64,000 bases of DNA from Anaeramoeba ignava (GCA_028826165.1 JAPDFW010000081.1:228001-292000); one strand, 5' to 3'. Positions 1-10,760 are shown, numbered from the stretch's first letter. Translations and numbers: made by a program. Notes: generated by a model from the sequence alone, not told the origin.

Positions 1-162
1 TTCAATTTGTGATTTTGAACTAATTTGTTGACTTTTAATTAACATTTCATTGTCGATTTGAAAGGTGGGTTGTTTTTTTCGTGATTTCTTTTTTGAAGGT
101 GAAAAATTGTTTTTATTTTTATTTTTATTTTTATTTTTGTTTTTGTTTTTGTTTTTTTTCAT
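1..162 (-). CDS. Unknown Lys/Asn-rich protein, 5' part only
   Basis: On the minus strand an ATG at 162 opens a frame that stays open to the window edge (54 codons). It starts with an alternating Lys-Asn run, then a Ser/Lys-rich stretch and an ordinary-looking stretch containing QPTFQIDNEML. I do not recognise a family. The Lys-Asn run comes from a simple TTTTTA/TTTTTG repeat, so the true start could lie elsewhere or an intron could intervene. It would be divergent from the gene starting at 390, with about 230 bp of AT-rich sequence between them. Confidence 0.4.
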   Translation of the reverse strand, partial: MKKNKNKNKNKNKNKNKNNFSPSKKKSRKKQPTFQIDNEMLIKSQQISSKSQIE

Positions 163-389
163 TTTTTGTAAAATCCAATTTGTTTTTATATTGAGAATTT
201 TGAAATAATAAATGTTTAAAAATTTATGAACAAAATTTTTTTTTTGTTCTTTCCAATTAAAATCCAAAAAAAAAATAGATTAAAACTAAAAAAAAAAAAG
301 GAAAAAAAAATGAAAATTATTTTTCTTCTTTTTTTTTTCAATAAATTTATTAACAACAAAAAAAAAAACTTAAAATTAAAAATATAGCA

Positions 390-2448
390 ATGAATCAATT
401 ATCAAATCTTTATAGACATCATAGATTTGAAGAACTTGAATTAGTTTGTTATCAAACTATTCAATCTTTAAACAAAAAAATGGAAAATGAAAGAAATTCA
501 AATCAATTTTGGATTGTGAAAATGTTTCAAGCTTCAAGTTATTATTTTTATCAAAAATACGAAGAAAGTTGTGAAATATTCTTTGAAATCTGCCAAAAAC
601 CAAATATCGAGACTAATATTTATGTAACAAGTCTTATTAATTTATGTTCATGTTATTTAAAAAAGCAGATTCAAAACGAGAAAATAGGAAAATTTTTAGT
701 GCAAACATTGGATGATTTCCCAACAATTTTCTACAAGATCCAATCGCTGGAATCAAAGAAAATTCGAGTCAGATTGGAATATGGTTTTCGTTTGAATTGT
801 TCACTTTGGTTTTTAATCCATAAAAATTACAAACAATCAAATCAAATTGTGGATCTATTTCGAAAGGAAAATAATGAAACAGCACAATTACTTGCTCAAT
901 TCAAGGACAAAATGAAAGGAAAAGTACTAAAATCGATGATCGTGACAACAGTCATCGATACACTTCTTGTGTTTGCTGTTTCTTTTGTGACTTCATCAAC
1001 ACAAATTTCTCAAGAATTGATTTTGATTTTGCACAATTTTTTTGAAATGTATTGGCTTCCCGAACAAGCAAGAAAAAAAGTGGGATATCTTCTGTCGGTC
1101 CTTCATTTCTTCTCAGGAAATAATGCAGAAGCTGTTTCTGTTTGTCGAAGATGCTTTTCGCTTGATTCCCAATGTCCGCAAATTATTTTTTTATTGGGAT
1201 ATTTGTATTATTGCACAAATTCACGTAAATGCGAATCACATTTGACAAAGTGTTATACTATATATAACTACAGATCGCGCGATGCTAAGATTATCTTGGC
1301 TTGTTTTTATGCGCGGAATGGTCTTGAGAATCTAGCGTTGATTCTCTTAAAGGATATTATTGAAAGTGAGGAAAATGAGTATATAATTGCAATTTTCAAT
1401 TTATATCTTCTTTTCACATCACAATCAAACAAAAAATTAAGTGGAATCCAAATCAATCAACTTAATGAGTTGGTTTTCAAGGCATTTAGCAGTGAAGACT
1501 TGGGAATCACTCTTGGAAACAATACAGATACAAATAATTCAAATAATTCAAATAATTCAAATAATTCAAATAATTCAAATAATAAAATTGTTTCAAGACT
1601 TTATTTCATCGAGCAGAACATGACCAATGATTCTCTTGATTTCAAAAAAATTTCCACTTTAAATAGTGATAAAAATTTTTCACTTGTTTGGACAAAAAAA
1701 GATTTTCCCTCTTGTTTCTGTTCTGCTTGTCCCAAAACTGCTTCGGATTATTGCATCCAATTTTTTCATCGCCAATTTCCACACACAAGCATTTTCTGTT
1801 TATGAACTTTTATTAAAACAAAACAAATTTGATAGCGAATTTGAGATCCATTTTTGTCAACAATTTTTTTATTTGGCTTTAAAGAAAAATTTTCAATTGG
1901 AAGAAATTATCATTCCCAAAATTGACCAATTTCTAACCGCAAAAGAAAATAACAAAATAAACCGAGACCAAATGATTCAGTTTGAAATTTATAAAATTGA
2001 AGCATTAGTGCGATTGGGGAAAGACAAAGAAGCACTTGAATTTGCAGATTTTGTTGTTGAAAATTTTGGAGTAAATGAAAACAAAAAATGGCAAGAAATT
2101 GTTTATAATAATCGGGGATTGCTGCTGTTAAAACTAAATCGTGAAAAGGAAGCAATTACCAACTTCCAATTCATGATATCCTTTCTTGATCAACCTATTA
2201 CTGCAATTTATAATCTTGTGAATATTTTGATTTTTATTGGAGAATTTTCAAGAGCTTCTGAATTTTGGTTCGATTATAGAAAATCAAATTTCAATCAAGA
2301 ATCCCAATTTTCTCAAAATTCTTCTGAAAAATTAAATGAAATGTTTTGGGTTTGTGATGAAAAAATTGATTCAAGTTTTTTGGAAGAAATGGACAAATAT
2401 ATGATTCAAATTATTTCCAAAAATAAAGAGAATATGAATATAGATTAA
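390..2448 (+). CDS. TPR-like helical repeat protein, frame broken once
   Basis: The frame opened by ATG at 390 runs to 1805. A second frame continues the same helical style to 2448. The change is best placed at the seven-A run 1694-1700: removing one A joins VWTKK to IFPLVSVLL and gives a single protein of about 685 residues. The sequence is a series of amphipathic helix pairs with TPR-like spacing, for example near 1070-1320 and 1780-2300 (HTQAFSVYELLLKQ, VYNNRGLLLLKLNREKEAI). An Asn-Asn-Ser repeat (AATTCAAAT units, 1532-1583) sits between helical blocks. No catalytic motif is visible. TPR scaffolds of CNOT10 or TRAPP type are possible relatives, but I cannot assign one. The shift may be an assembly error or a real lesion. 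Confidence 0.65.
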
Positions 2449-2777
2449 AAAATTTTCACTTAGCAAATAAAATTAAACAAAAAATTAAACAAAAAAATTA
2501 TTGATCTTCATTTTAAATTTTGGAAATAAAGAAATAAACAATTTTCATTGTCATCTTATTAATTAATTTTTAATTCATTTTTAATTTATTTTTTAAATTA
2601 TTTTTTAAATTATTTTTTAATTTATTTTTTAATTTATTTTTTAATTTAGGGGTGTTTCAATTTTTTAAGACAAATTAATAATAAAAATTAATAATAAAAA
2701 TTAAAATAAAAATTACTTTTTTTTTCCTCTTTTTTTTTTCATTTTTTTCCTTTCATTTTTTATTTTTTTTTTTAATA
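2449..2777. other. Intergenic AT-rich spacer
   Basis: This spacer lies between the TPR-like gene and the hydrolase. It contains repeated TTTTTAAATTATT-type units (about 2565-2650), then T-runs leading into the ATG at 2778. I see no gene or RNA in it. Confidence 0.6.
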
Positions 2778-4037
2778 ATGCAAGTTAATTTAAATCGTAA
2801 AACAGGTTTTATTGAAAAATTCCTTAAGAAAATTTTCCACAACTTAATTATTCAAATGATCTATCCAGGAGTAGCCAAACAACCTGACAGTGTAGAAGCG
2901 ATGAAAAAAACGATGAGAGAATTCAGCATAGCAATCGGACGCGAAGAAGTAGAACTTTACACAACGGATCACATCAAATTAGAAGCACAATATTTTGACA
3001 TCAATAAATGCCGGGAGAATTTAAACAATAAAGAATTCTCGAAAAAATGGATCCAAAAAATAACTGAAGAACTAGAAAGTTATCCTGAAGCAATGACAAG
3101 ATTCAAACCAGATGCAGAAAACTTGGCAGATTTTTTCCAACTGAAATTACCCGAAATCAACTATCAAAAAAACAAGAACCCGATCAAAGTGGCTTGTTTT
3201 TGCCACGGACAAAGTGGACTAATCAACACATCACCGAATCGTGTATTCAACTATTTACTCAAGGGAATGTCTGTTTTGGAATTCAATTATCGCGGATTCG
3301 GTAATTCTCAGGGGTTTCCTTCATACGAAGGCACATGCAAAGATGGGATAGCTGCATGTAATTGGCTTATCAAGAACAAGGGATTCGAACCTGAGGAGAT
3401 TGTGGCTCACGGAATAAGTCTCGGTGTTGGTGTTGCTGCTGTTGTTGCGCAGAAAATACCCGGCGTCAACTTGATTATCGATCGAGGATATTCCAAACTT
3501 GCTTGGGTCGGTTATGACACTATTAAATTGCTCTTTTTTTTGTGGCTGGGAAAGTTTTGGGGCTTTCTTCTTGGATTCCTTGTCTTTTGGCTAGTCTATT
3601 TTTTTACTGAATTATACTTCTCTTATCCTGTTGAAAAAATCATCCCAACAATCATCGGTCGTGTTCTTATTATTCATGCAAAACATGATGAGCGAATGGC
3701 TCAATATCATGCTAAAAGAAACTTTCAAGCTCTTGTTAAAGCAAAATTGGGTAATAAACCCCTTAAGGAAAAAGTTGACCATCTTAGAAATTCTTCCTTT
3801 ATTCTTGCTCCTGGCACTCATGATTACTTCCTCCATAAAAATGTTCCAAGGAATAAAGACTCTGATATTATTGTTTGGTTTTCTCATTTGGAAACTCAAA
3901 AAAAAGTTATGAACTTTTATTTCAACAGAAATTTGGATGACCAACAACTGTTTCAAATTGATAATTATATTGAGAATGAAAATGAAAATGAAAATGAAAA
4001 TGAAAATAATACTAATTTGGATTTGTCAATTAATTAA
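2778..4037 (+). CDS. Alpha/beta hydrolase with internal membrane-like segment
   Basis: A single-exon protein of 419 residues. The alpha/beta hydrolase core is clear. An HGQSG oxyanion-type turn lies near residues 143-147. FNYRGFGNSQG follows at about 169-179. The nucleophile elbow GISLG has Ser214. The acid is in HAKHDERM (Asp304), and the catalytic His is in GTHDYF (His348). Between nucleophile and acid, at residues about 250-282, there is a strongly hydrophobic stretch long enough for one or two membrane passes, where a cap domain often inserts. This suggests a membrane-bound lipase, thioesterase or peptidase-like enzyme of the ABHD/BEM46 type; the substrate is unknown. The C terminus ends in a Glu-Asn repeat from a GAAAAT microsatellite. 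Confidence 0.85.
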   Translation: MQVNLNRKTGFIEKFLKKIFHNLIIQMIYPGVAKQPDSVEAMKKTMREFSIAIGREEVELYTTDHIKLEAQYFDINKCRENLNNKEFSKKWIQKITEELESYPEAMTRFKPDAENLADFFQLKLPEINYQKNKNPIKVACFCHGQSGLINTSPNRVFNYLLKGMSVLEFNYRGFGNSQGFPSYEGTCKDGIAACNWLIKNKGFEPEEIVAHGISLGVGVAAVVAQKIPGVNLIIDRGYSKLAWVGYDTIKLLFFLWLGKFWGFLLGFLVFWLVYFFTELYFSYPVEKIIPTIIGRVLIIHAKHDERMAQYHAKRNFQALVKAKLGNKPLKEKVDHLRNSSFILAPGTHDYFLHKNVPRNKDSDIIVWFSHLETQKKVMNFYFNRNLDDQQLFQIDNYIENENENENENENNTNLDLSIN

Positions 4038-4144
4038 TCAATCAATCAATTAAATTTCAATTTCTTTCATTTCCTTTCTTTCTGTTTTTATTTTAAAATT
4101 TAAAATTTAAAATTTAAAATAAAAAAATTTGGAATTATTGTTTT

Positions 4145-5169
4145 TTAATCTTTCTTTTTAAGTGCTTTTGCTAAATTCTCAATCAACTTTGGTGTTCGTG
4201 GTTCATCTTTAACAATCATCATCATAAAGTTTTCAGCAGTAATCTCTTCATTATGGTGAATATAGTTTGTGTTTGTTCCAATTTTTTCCCAAAATTGAAA
4301 AGGAAGTTCTTGAGGAGGAATAAGTTCTAAAGAATTGAAATCATTCTCATCAGAATTAGGTTTTAGTTTTGGAACCCATTCATTCTTGTCATTTTTATGC
4401 ACAATAAGAAATCCAAGTTCGAGATAATTGAAGAAAGTTTGACCAAAAGAGGGATTGAAGATTTTGCTTTTGGAATACATGATCGGAGTGATATTGATTG
4501 AGTCTGTTGCATTTAAATCAATTGGAAGATAATGAGAAATATTAACAGCATCAGGATTACTAATCTTATATTCCAATAATTGATGTGGATAATCAATGGG
4601 TGTTCCGAATGAATGGAATCCAAAAATGGAATAAATTTCATCTCTTTTTTCCGTTGGCATATTTCGTGAAATGATATGCCATAATTCATGTGCCAAAGTT
4701 GATTTTTTGATATCCATACTTTGAGGATAAAAAATTCCATTCATTCCTCTACAATAAGCTGCTTCTCCTTCATCTTTGCCTGTTGTTTTAACAAGAAAGA
4801 TTTGTTCTGGAATTGTTAGAGCTTCATATTTTTCAAATTCAGTTCTAAGTTCTTCGATGATATTTTCCCAATTCTAAATCAATTAAAATTAATTTATAAA
4901 ATCATATTTATTTTTTTTTCCAATTTCCAAAATAATTTTACTTCTTTTTCTTTTTCGTTCCATTCAATAACTTGCTTTGCTTGAAATTCCATTAATTCTT
5001 CAGATGAAACTGGTCTTGAAGTTTGTAATTTTGCAGAACGTTCAAAATCACTTAAACCAGAAAGATATTCATCTTTTGTTAATAATATCTTTGTTCCTTC
5101 TTCTTTAGAATCAAGAATAATGAAGCTATTATAGAAAAGTTTTGCTTGTCTAAGTGTTTGCTTTTCCAT
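4145..5169 (-). CDS. HExxH zinc metallopeptidase-like protein, two exons
   Basis: Exon 1 is 5169-4942 and exon 2 is 4873-4145, joined in phase 0 across a GTAAAA...TTTAG intron to give 318 residues. The motif HELWH at about residues 138-142, preceded by STLA, is the HExxH signature of zincin metallopeptidases. A third zinc ligand is not obvious. The rest shows no family I can name. There is no signal peptide, so the protein is probably cytosolic. It is divergent from the R-SNARE gene, with 165 bp between starts. A non-proteolytic DUF with a chance HExxH is possible, but the helical TLAHELWHIISR context is typical of real sites. Confidence 0.75.
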
Positions 5170-5334
5170 TTCAATTTAATTCTTTTCTTTTTAATTTTTC
5201 TTTTTGATCTTTTTTTAATCTGGAAAAAAGAAAAAATAAATTTAAATTTTTTTTTTCATTTTTTTTTCATTTTTCTTTTAAATTTTCTTTTATTAATATT
5301 ATTACTTTTTTTGCTTATCTTTTCTTATCCAATA

Positions 5335-5684
5335 ATGTCGAAAGTCCAAAACGTTCAAAAAGAAGTAGATGAAGTTAAAGATATTATGCATAAAAACATT
5401 GACAAAGTGATTGATAGACAAGAAAAAATTGAAAATCTTGAAAACAAATCTGAAAACTTATTATATCAAGGAAACCAATTTAAAAAGCAAAGCACAACTC
5501 TTAAAAAAAGGATGTGTTGGCAAAATTGGAAGGTATTTTGATAATTAAAAATTTAATTGAAAAAAAATTAACTGAAAGAATTAACTGAAAAAATTTAACT
5601 GAAAAAATTTAGTTGAACTTAATCATCATTTCAATTGTTATCGTTATCATCTTGATTATTGTTCTCTCAGTTACTCTCAAATAA
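5335..5684 (+). CDS. R-SNARE, synaptobrevin/VAMP type
   Basis: Exon 1 is 5335-5532 and exon 2 is 5613-5684, joined in phase 0 to give 89 residues. The SNARE coiled coil spans about residues 3-62. Arg28 in KVIDRQEKIENL is the zero-layer arginine that defines R-SNAREs. A Trp/Lys-containing linker (CWQNWK) follows, then a 20-residue hydrophobic tail made mostly of Ile and Val, ending three residues after the membrane span. This is the tail-anchored VAMP layout without a longin domain. It acts in fusion of vesicles with endosomal, vacuolar or plasma membranes. The frame is also open upstream of 5335, but that part is low-complexity and not needed. Without the second exon the protein would lack its anchor. 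Confidence 0.93.
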
Positions 5685-5896
5685 TTCCAAATTCTAAATT
5701 CCAAATATCAACAAAATTGCATTTTTTTCATTCTTTTTTTTTCCTTTTAACACTTTTTTTTTCTCTTCATAATTTCAACAAAAAAAAAAATCAAAGTCAA
5801 TTTTGATTAAAAAAAATGCATTCAAAACAAATGAAAATTCTTTTTGATAAAAAAAATTTTTTTTTAAAATCAATTTTATCATTTAAAAAAAAAAAA

Positions 5897-7936
5897 ATGG
5901 AACAAATAATTACTATTCAAATTGGACAATGTGGAAATCAAATTGCTAATTGTTTTTTACTAGATTGTCTAGAAGAACATTTAACAAACAAAAAAACACA
6001 AACAAAATTTCCTTCTTTATTTTTTCGAAGAAGAAACACAAAAAAAAAGCAATTTCAACCAAGATCTATATTAATTGATTCAGAACCAAATGTATTAAAA
6101 AAAATACAAAATCAAAATGAAAATCAATATCAAAATCAAAATCAAAATCAAAATCAAAATCAAAATCAAAATCAAAATCAAAATCAAAATCAAAATCAAA
6201 ATCAAAATCAAAATCAAAATCAAAATCAAAATCAATATCAAAATCAAAATCAAAATCAAAATAAAAATCAATATAAAAATCAATATCAATATCAATATCA
6301 AAATCAAAATCAAAATCAAAATCAAAATCAATATCAAAATCAAAATCAAAATAAAAATCAAAATCCAAATCAAAATCAAAATCAAAATCAAAATCAATAT
6401 AAAAATCAATATCAAAATCAAAATCAAAATCAAAATCAATATCAATATCAAAATCAATATCAAAATCAAAATCAAAATCAAAATAAAAATCAAAATCAAA
6501 ATCAATATAAAAATCAAAATCAATATAAAAATAAAAATCAATATCAAAATCAATATCAAAATCAATATCAAAATCAATATCAAAATCAAAATCAAAATCA
6601 AAATCAAAATCAAAATCAAAATCAAAATCAAAATCAAAATCAAAATCAAAATCAAAATCAAAATCAAAATCAAAATCAAAATTTAAATCAAAATCAAAAT
6701 CAATATCAAAATCAATATCAAAATCAAAATAAAAATCAATATAAAAATCAAAATCAAAATCAATATAAAAATAAAAATCAATATCAAAATCAAAATAAAA
6801 ATCAAAATCAAAATCAATATAAAAATCAATATCAAAATCAAAATCAAAATCAAAATCAAAATAAAAATCAAAATCAAAACTTGATTTTTTTCGAAAATCA
6901 AATCTTAACAAGTTTCGAAGGTTCAGGAAATAATTTTGCAAAAGGTTGGTTTGAAGGAAAAGAAAATCAAGAAATAATAAACGAATGCATTAGAAAAGAA
7001 ACAGAAGAAACAGATTCATTTAGTAGTTTCTTGATTTTCAATTCAATATCAGGAGGAACAGGAAGTGGAACAGGATCTTTTATTCTTGAACAATTATATG
7101 ATTTTTATCCAAAAATAACAAAGATTTCAATTCCCATTCTCGCTTCTAATTATTCTCAAGATGTAACTGTTAGTCCTTATAATTCTCTTTTGGCTTTGAG
7201 TTCTATTAATGAATTTTCTTCATGTGTAATTCCTTTTGATAATTATTCTCTGAGTAAAATTTTGCAAAAATTCCAAAAATTCCAAAAATTTAAAGATTTT
7301 CAAAATTGTAAAGATTTCTCCTCTTTTAATTCATTAATCTCTACTTCTCTTCTTGATTTATTTGCTGGTTCTCGTTTTCCTACTCAATTTTCCCTTTCTT
7401 TTAATTCCCTTCTTCAGTTTTTATTACCTTATCCTGACTTGAAATTTTTGAATCCAAGTTTTCCTTTTGAATTTGAATTTAAAACAAAAAACCCAAAAAT
7501 TATTCACAATAAAATCACTAATATTTTCAAGAATTCCCGAAAAAATTCTTATCAACTCAATTGTGCGGATCTTTTTTTTGGAACAGATCTTTCTCGCTTG
7601 TGTTTTTTAAGAGGAAAAAATGTGATAAATGATAATTTTGTGGAAATTTGTGAAAATTCATTAAGTTTAATTGATTCTAATTCAATTCAAACAAACACAT
7701 CATTTTGTAATGTTTTATATTATAATAATCCTGTTTCAAGATGTTTCCAACTTACAAATTCAACTGGAATTCAGAATGTGATAAATCCAATTCTCCAAAA
7801 TTTCCAAAAATTATTTCGAAAGAAGTTTTTTATTCATCATTTTAATCAATTTTTTGATGTTTTTGAATTTGAAAATTCTTTTGAAAATTTAATGAATTTA
7901 GTCGAGAGATATAAATCATTTGAATTAAGGAAATAA
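5897..7936 (+). CDS. TUBD1: Delta-tubulin with a giant Asn-Gln insertion
   Basis: Starting at ATG 5897 the protein opens with IITIQIGQCGNQI, the tubulin nucleotide-binding start. ILIDSEPNVL follows. After the repeat come GSGNN, then CIRKETEETDSFS and the tubulin signature GGTGSGTGS. Further segments match delta-tubulin rather than alpha, beta or gamma: DVTVSPYNSLLALS, FLRGKNV, and a C-terminal LVERYKSF. Delta-tubulin is needed for triplet microtubules of basal bodies. A run of roughly 260 residues of Gln-Asn with Tyr, Lys, Leu and Pro variants (6105-6885) replaces a loop that is only about 20 residues in animal delta-tubulin. An in-frame ATG at 5816 would add 27 Lys-rich residues, but homology starts at 5897. 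An intron starting at the GT within codon Val (about 6090) cannot be excluded. Confidence 0.9.
   Translation: MEQIITIQIGQCGNQIANCFLLDCLEEHLTNKKTQTKFPSLFFRRRNTKKKQFQPRSILIDSEPNVLKKIQNQNENQYQNQNQNQNQNQNQNQNQNQNQNQNQNQNQNQNQNQYQNQNQNQNKNQYKNQYQYQYQNQNQNQNQNQYQNQNQNKNQNPNQNQNQNQNQYKNQYQNQNQNQNQYQYQNQYQNQNQNQNKNQNQNQYKNQNQYKNKNQYQNQYQNQYQNQYQNQNQNQNQNQNQNQNQNQNQNQNQNQNQNQNQNLNQNQNQYQNQYQNQNKNQYKNQNQNQYKNKNQYQNQNKNQNQNQYKNQYQNQNQNQNQNKNQNQNLIFFENQILTSFEGSGNNFAKGWFEGKENQEIINECIRKETEETDSFSSFLIFNSISGGTGSGTGSFILEQLYDFYPKITKISIPILASNYSQDVTVSPYNSLLALSSINEFSSCVIPFDNYSLSKILQKFQKFQKFKDFQNCKDFSSFNSLISTSLLDLFAGSRFPTQFSLSFNSLLQFLLPYPDLKFLNPSFPFEFEFKTKNPKIIHNKITNIFKNSRKNSYQLNCADLFFGTDLSRLCFLRGKNVINDNFVEICENSLSLIDSNSIQTNTSFCNVLYYNNPVSRCFQLTNSTGIQNVINPILQNFQKLFRKKFFIHHFNQFFDVFEFENSFENLMNLVERYKSFELRK
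6105..6885 (+). repeat. (CAAAAT)n hexamer tract inside delta-tubulin
   Basis: A hexanucleotide array of CAAAAT with variants CAATAT, AAAAAT, CCAAAT and TTAAAT, all kept in one reading frame (Gln-Asn). No frame-breaking indel and no stop occurs over about 780 bases. The same hexamer also occurs in an intron of the DUF971 gene, in coding sequence of the TLDc genes, and as a disordered intergenic array at 36.2-37.6 kb. Confidence 0.95.
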
Positions 7937-9660
7937 ATATAAAATTTAAATTAAAGTTATTAATAATTAATTTAATCAATTTAATCAATTTAATCAATTT
8001 AATATTTAAATTAATCAATTTAAATCAATTTAATCAATTTAATCAATTTAATCAATTTAATCAATTTAATCTTTTTGGATTGAAATAAAAAATTAAGGAA
8101 ATAAATATAAAATTTAAATTAAAATTATTAATAATCAATTTATTCAATTTATTCTTTTTGGATTGAAATAAAAATTTAAGGAAATAAATATAAATTTTAA
8201 ATTAAAATTATAAATAATAAATTTAATCAATTTAATTAATTTAATCAATTTAATCAATTTAATCAATTTAATCAATTTAATCAATTTAATAAATTTAATC
8301 AATTTAATTAATTTAATCAATTTAATTAATTTAATCAATTTAATCTTTTTGGATTGAAATAAAAATTAAGAAAATAAATATAAATTTTAAATTAAAATTA
8401 TTAATAATTAATTTAATCAATTTATTCTTTTTGGATTGAAATAAAAAATAAGGAAATAAATATAATTTTTAAATTAAAAATTTAAATTTAATCAATTTAA
8501 TCAATTTAATCATTTTGGATTGTAATAAAAATAAGGAAATAAATATAAATTTTAAATTAAAAATTATTAATAATAAATTTAATTAATTTTATTCAATAAA
8601 ATTTAATCAATTTATTCTTTTTGGATTGAAATAAAAATAAGGAAATAAATATAAAATTTAAATTAAAAATTAATAATTTAATTTATTCAATTTATTCTTT
8701 TTGGATTGAAATAAAAATTTAAGGAAATAAATATAAATTTTAAATTAAAATTATTAATAATCAATTTAATCAATTTAATCAATTTAATAAATTTAAAATT
8801 TTCAATTTAATCAATTTAATCAATTTAATCAATTTAATCAATTTAATCAATTTAATCAATTTAATCAATTTATTTAATTTAACTTTTTGGATTGAAATAA
8901 AAATTAAGAAAAATAAAATAATTTTTAAATTAAAATTATTAATAATTAATTTAATCAATTTATTCTTTTTGGATTGAAATAAAAATAAGGAAATAAATAT
9001 AAAATTTAAATTAAAATTATTAATAATTAATTTAATCAATTTAATTAATTTAATCTTTTTGGATTGAAATAAAAATAAGGAAATAAATATAAAATTTAAA
9101 TTAAAAATTAATAATCAATTTAATCCTCTCAGTAAAAATAAGAAAATAAATATAAATTTTTAAATTAAAATTATTTAATTAATTTAATCAATTTAATCTT
9201 TTTGGATTGAAATAAAAATTAAGGAAATAAATATAAATTTTAAATTAAAATTATTAATAATTAATTTAATCAATTTATTCTTTTTGGATTGAAATAAAAA
9301 TAAGGAAATAAATATAAAATTTTAAATTAAAATTATTAATAATTATTTTAATAAATTTAATCAATTTAATCAATTTAATCTTTTTAATCAATTTAATAAA
9401 TTTAATCAATTTAATTAATTTAATCAATTTAATCAATTTAATCAATTTAATCAATTTAATCAATTTAATCAATTTAATTAATTTAATCTTTTTGGATTGA
9501 AATAAAAAATAAGGAAATAAATATAAATTTTAAATTAAAATTATAAATAATTATTTTAATAAATTTAATCTTTTTAATCAATTTAATCATTTTGGATTGA
9601 AATAAAAAATAAGAAAATAAATATAAATTTTTAAATTAAAATTATAAAATTTTATTAAAA
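7921..9660. repeat. Higher-order tandem array seeded at the delta-tubulin stop codon
   Basis: About fifteen units share the core TTTTTGGATTGAAATAAAA followed by TTAAGGAAATAAATATAAA and an A/T-rich tail, separated by variable runs of the 10-mer AATCAATTTA. Cores lie near 8075, 8155, 8345, 8430, 8515, 8618, 8700, 8883, 8966, 9056, 9201, 9284, 9488 and 9587, with a degenerate one near 9125. The last codons of delta-tubulin (TTA AGG AAA TAA) and the bases after them are the first, partial copy. No convincing gene lies inside; reading frames there are Lys-Leu-Ile repeats. Confidence 0.9.
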
Positions 9661-9989
9661 AAAGAAAACCAATTTTTTAAATTAAAAGTTTTGTTTTTTT
9701 TTGTTTTTTGTTTTGTTTTGTTTTTTGTTTTATTTTTAAAAAAAAGAAAAATTGATCGCCAGCTGTTAAATTAAAAATTTTTGATTTTTTTTTAAATTTA
9801 ATTTTTATTAATTTTTAATACATTTTAAAACCGATCTCATGACTTTTTTCTTATTTAAAAAATTAAATAAAAAAATTTTTTTTTTTATTTTTCATTTTTC
9901 ATTTTTTCTTTCTAAATTAAAAAACAAAGAAAATTTTTTTTTTTTAATATTTTAATTATTTAAAAAAAAACAACGAAAAACACAGAAAA
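9661..9989. other. Intergenic spacer upstream of the bZIP gene
   Basis: This stretch has TTTTG runs and an island of ordinary sequence around 9752-9850 (ATCGCCAGCTG, ACCGATCTCATGAC) that stands out from the surrounding repeats. It probably holds the promoter and 5' leader of the bZIP gene. I see no RNA gene. Confidence 0.4.
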
Positions 9990-10760
9990 ATGTTTTGTTT
10001 AAATAATTTTAGTGTCAATCCATTGGATTTATTTGATAACGATCAACAAAATTTATTATATGATTTTGATATACCAGAAGAAAATAACACAGAAGAAAAT
10101 CAAAACGAAACATTAAGTAAAAAAAAAATAAAAAAAAAATAATAAGTTTTCATTCTCATTTTTTTAAAAAAAAATTAAAAGTGTCAACTTTTTCAATTTC
10201 AACAAACAAAGACCAACAAGAAATTGAATCACAAGAAACAGAAAAAGAAACAGAAGAAGCAAAAGAAGGACAAAAAGAAAAAAAAACAAGACGCAATTCA
10301 AATCTTCAACAGAAAGTAATGATTGGAAACAAAGAATATGATTTGGGCGGTTATTTAACTAGAGACCAATTAAAGAAACTTACTGAAGAACAAAAGAGAG
10401 CAAGAAGAATGATTAAAAACAGAAAAAGCGCTAGAAAATGCAGAGAAAAAATCAAGAGAAAACTTGATGATCTTGAAATTGAATCTCAAGAAATTAAACG
10501 TTTGAATGTTGATTTAACAAAACAACTTGAAGATTTGAGAAAAGAAAGAGATTCTTTGAAAGTAATTTAGAATAAAATTTATTTTCTAAAAAAAAAACAA
10601 AAAAAAATTTTCTTAATTAATTTTTTTAATTAATTTTTTTGTTTTTTAAAAGTCTGAAATTACTCATTTAAAGACAAAGTTAGTGGAAGCTGCGAATCAA
10701 AAAGAAAGAACCAGCAATCCAGTCTTTTCAAATCAAAATCAATTAAGATATTTTAATTGA
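9990..10760 (+). CDS. bZIP transcription factor, three exons
   Basis: Exons are 9990-10116, 10182-10561 and 10653-10760. Phases 1 and 0 match at the junctions, giving 204 residues. The N terminus is Asn/Asp/Glu-rich, like an acidic activation region. The basic region IKNRKSARKCREK carries the bZIP pattern Asn-x7-Arg, and a leucine zipper follows (leucine or hydrophobic heptads from KLDDLEIE through LKTKL) across the second intron. The third exon supplies the end of the zipper and a short tail. A KKTRRN patch upstream could help nuclear import. Targets are unknown. The basic region resembles CREB/ATF-like factors more than GCN4, but I would not name an orthologue. Confidence 0.9.

Noticed and set aside
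4894-4941. Extension of the metallopeptidase exon 1 frame to residue 91
   Set aside because: The extra residues are intron; the GTAAAATT donor at 4941 and TTTAG acceptor at 4874 restore a continuous protein.
6066-6941. Long minus-strand and off-frame reading frames of Asp-Phe, Ile-Leu or Lys-Ile repeats over the hexamer tract
   Set aside because: They are forced by a six-base repeat without stops in any frame. Only the plus-strand Gln-Asn frame connects to conserved tubulin sequence on both sides.
7937-9660. Lys-Leu-Ile repeat frames on the minus strand as genes
   Set aside because: They derive from AATCAATTTA runs and change with each unit; there is no conserved protein.
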